Assembly (NCBI GenBank): GCA_000380225.1
Contig: KB904821.1
Coordinates: 1,850,830 to 1,914,829 of the forward strand
Source of the DNA: a filamentous cyanobacterium ESFC-1
GTDB taxonomy: Bacteria > Cyanobacteriota > Cyanobacteriia > Cyanobacteriales > Spirulinaceae
Direction: 5' to 3'
Length of the DNA stretch: 64,000 bases
Position 1 is the first letter of the stretch. Every line of letters begins with the position of its first letter. The translations under genes were made by a program, and so were the position numbers. Shown here one piece after another: positions 63,569 to 64,000 of this stretch. The notes under the pieces are model-generated. The model was not told where the DNA came from. It did no database searches and was given only the letters and a program-made list of their open reading frames with translations.

Positions 63569-64000
63569 CTACGCGATATTCGATCTTGTGGAGTCAAGAT
63601 AGCACCAGCGCAGTAAAGTTGCACCAGCCACTAACTTCAATACTTCTAAAACCCAATATCCACTGTGCATTTCTATCATAGCAGGTGGCATGGTGGCTGG
63701 TTCAAAAAGATTGAGTTGTAATGCCATACTGCTCATCTGGGGTGTCAAAATATAAGTATAGATAATAGCAATGAACAACAAAATTAGAGACAACACCAGG
63801 GAGCGACGAGAATGATTTGGGGCAAGCTGATGTTGACGATACAAAACCAAACAACTGGTCAGAACCAAACCGGCACAAAGCAGTTCTAAATGATTAAAAG
63901 CGCCGAAAATGAGGTAGCCTGCACTGGCAAATCCTGATTGGGTCATCATGCCACTGGCGTACAAACCAGGGACGACCGCGAAATCTAACAACAGGCTACT
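63569..64000 (-). CDS. DUF4149 family membrane protein, 5' end beyond window
   Basis: At least 143 residues; the frame remains open to the right edge, so the N-terminus is missing (the TTG at 63991 is not convincing). Hydrophobic segments are GAFNHLELLCAGLVLTSCLV, RRSLVLSLILLFIAIIYTYI and YWVLEVLKLVAGATLLRW, with GLYASGMMTQSGFASAGYLI at the start. This matches the DUF4149 pattern (four helices, function unknown, with conserved His in loops: HLEL, HSGYW). A strong terminator follows. Confidence 0.7.
   Translation of the reverse strand, partial: SSLLLDFAVVPGLYASGMMTQSGFASAGYLIFGAFNHLELLCAGLVLTSCLVLYRQHQLAPNHSRRSLVLSLILLFIAIIYTYILTPQMSSMALQLNLFEPATMPPAMIEMHSGYWVLEVLKLVAGATLLRWCYLDSTRSNIA

Overview
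The window reads as chromosomal DNA of a cyanobacterium, probably a filamentous one. It is full of the octamer GCGATCGC (HIP1) and of tandem heptamers of the TTGGTTA, ACTGATA and TAGGCAG kinds. It encodes a BicA-type bicarbonate transporter, a CpcS/CpeS-type phycobiliprotein lyase, a DICT-domain protein and cyanobacterial DUF families (DUF3598, DUF4383, DUF4149). I found no tRNA, rRNA, CRISPR array or complete insertion sequence. Housekeeping genes (clpB, alaS, pgm, gatB, pepA) alternate with accessory patches rich in toxin-antitoxin (TA) genes and small repeats.

Region by region. 1-4.6 kb: a truncated AAA/STAND ATPase, an orphan BrnA antitoxin and clpB. 4.6-9.2 kb: a run of small TA-type genes (a RelE remnant, an antitoxin-like gene, a PIN pair, a MntA/HepT pair), a J-domain protein and two Uma2 nucleases. 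9.2-13.3 kb: alaS and a TPR protein. 13.4-18.7 kb: the most unusual block, a HEIGH metallopeptidase-like gene followed by a TPR-CHAT protease gene, next to a RelE / XRE / MazF three-gene operon. Both operons carry the same ATTCCTT-type palindrome upstream. 18.8-21.6 kb: DICT protein, pentapeptide-repeat protein and a lipoprotein candidate. 21.7-26.2 kb: a tightly packed exopolysaccharide or lipopolysaccharide operon (FkbM methyltransferase, two GT4 enzymes, an O-antigen ligase-like protein). 26.3-27.0 kb: a HigBA module in which both genes are broken.

27.2-36.2 kb: pgm, a nested pair of 123-bp MITEs, a HAD phosphatase, then a pilin locus (SPINDLY-type O-GlcNAc transferase, type IV pilin, SAM methyltransferase) and a Na+/H+ antiporter. 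36.4-42.9 kb: gatB, unknown small genes, pepA and two membrane proteins. 42.9-51.9 kb: repeat-rich DNA with MITE copies, a 37-residue membrane protein with a strong ribosome binding site, DUF3598, an FAD monooxygenase, the CpcS/CpeS lyase, an SDR protein, a TnpB right-end relic and a large lipoprotein resembling polysaccharide lyases. 52.0-57.4 kb: an HlyD adaptor with an M50 metalloprotease carrying a PqqD-like N-terminus, a PEBP protein and a GT39 enzyme. 57.5-63.1 kb: bicA, a tandem universal stress protein, a second SulP transporter and a PMT-type glycosyltransferase. The window ends in a roughly 215-bp heptamer array, a run of 42 C and a DUF4149 gene cut by the edge.

Two themes recur. 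First, small interspersed repeats sit directly against genes, and in several cases the heptamer repeat itself seems to supply the start codon. Second, toxin-antitoxin genes occur in every state from intact to eroded. All functional calls rest on motif recognition by eye; no database search was possible.
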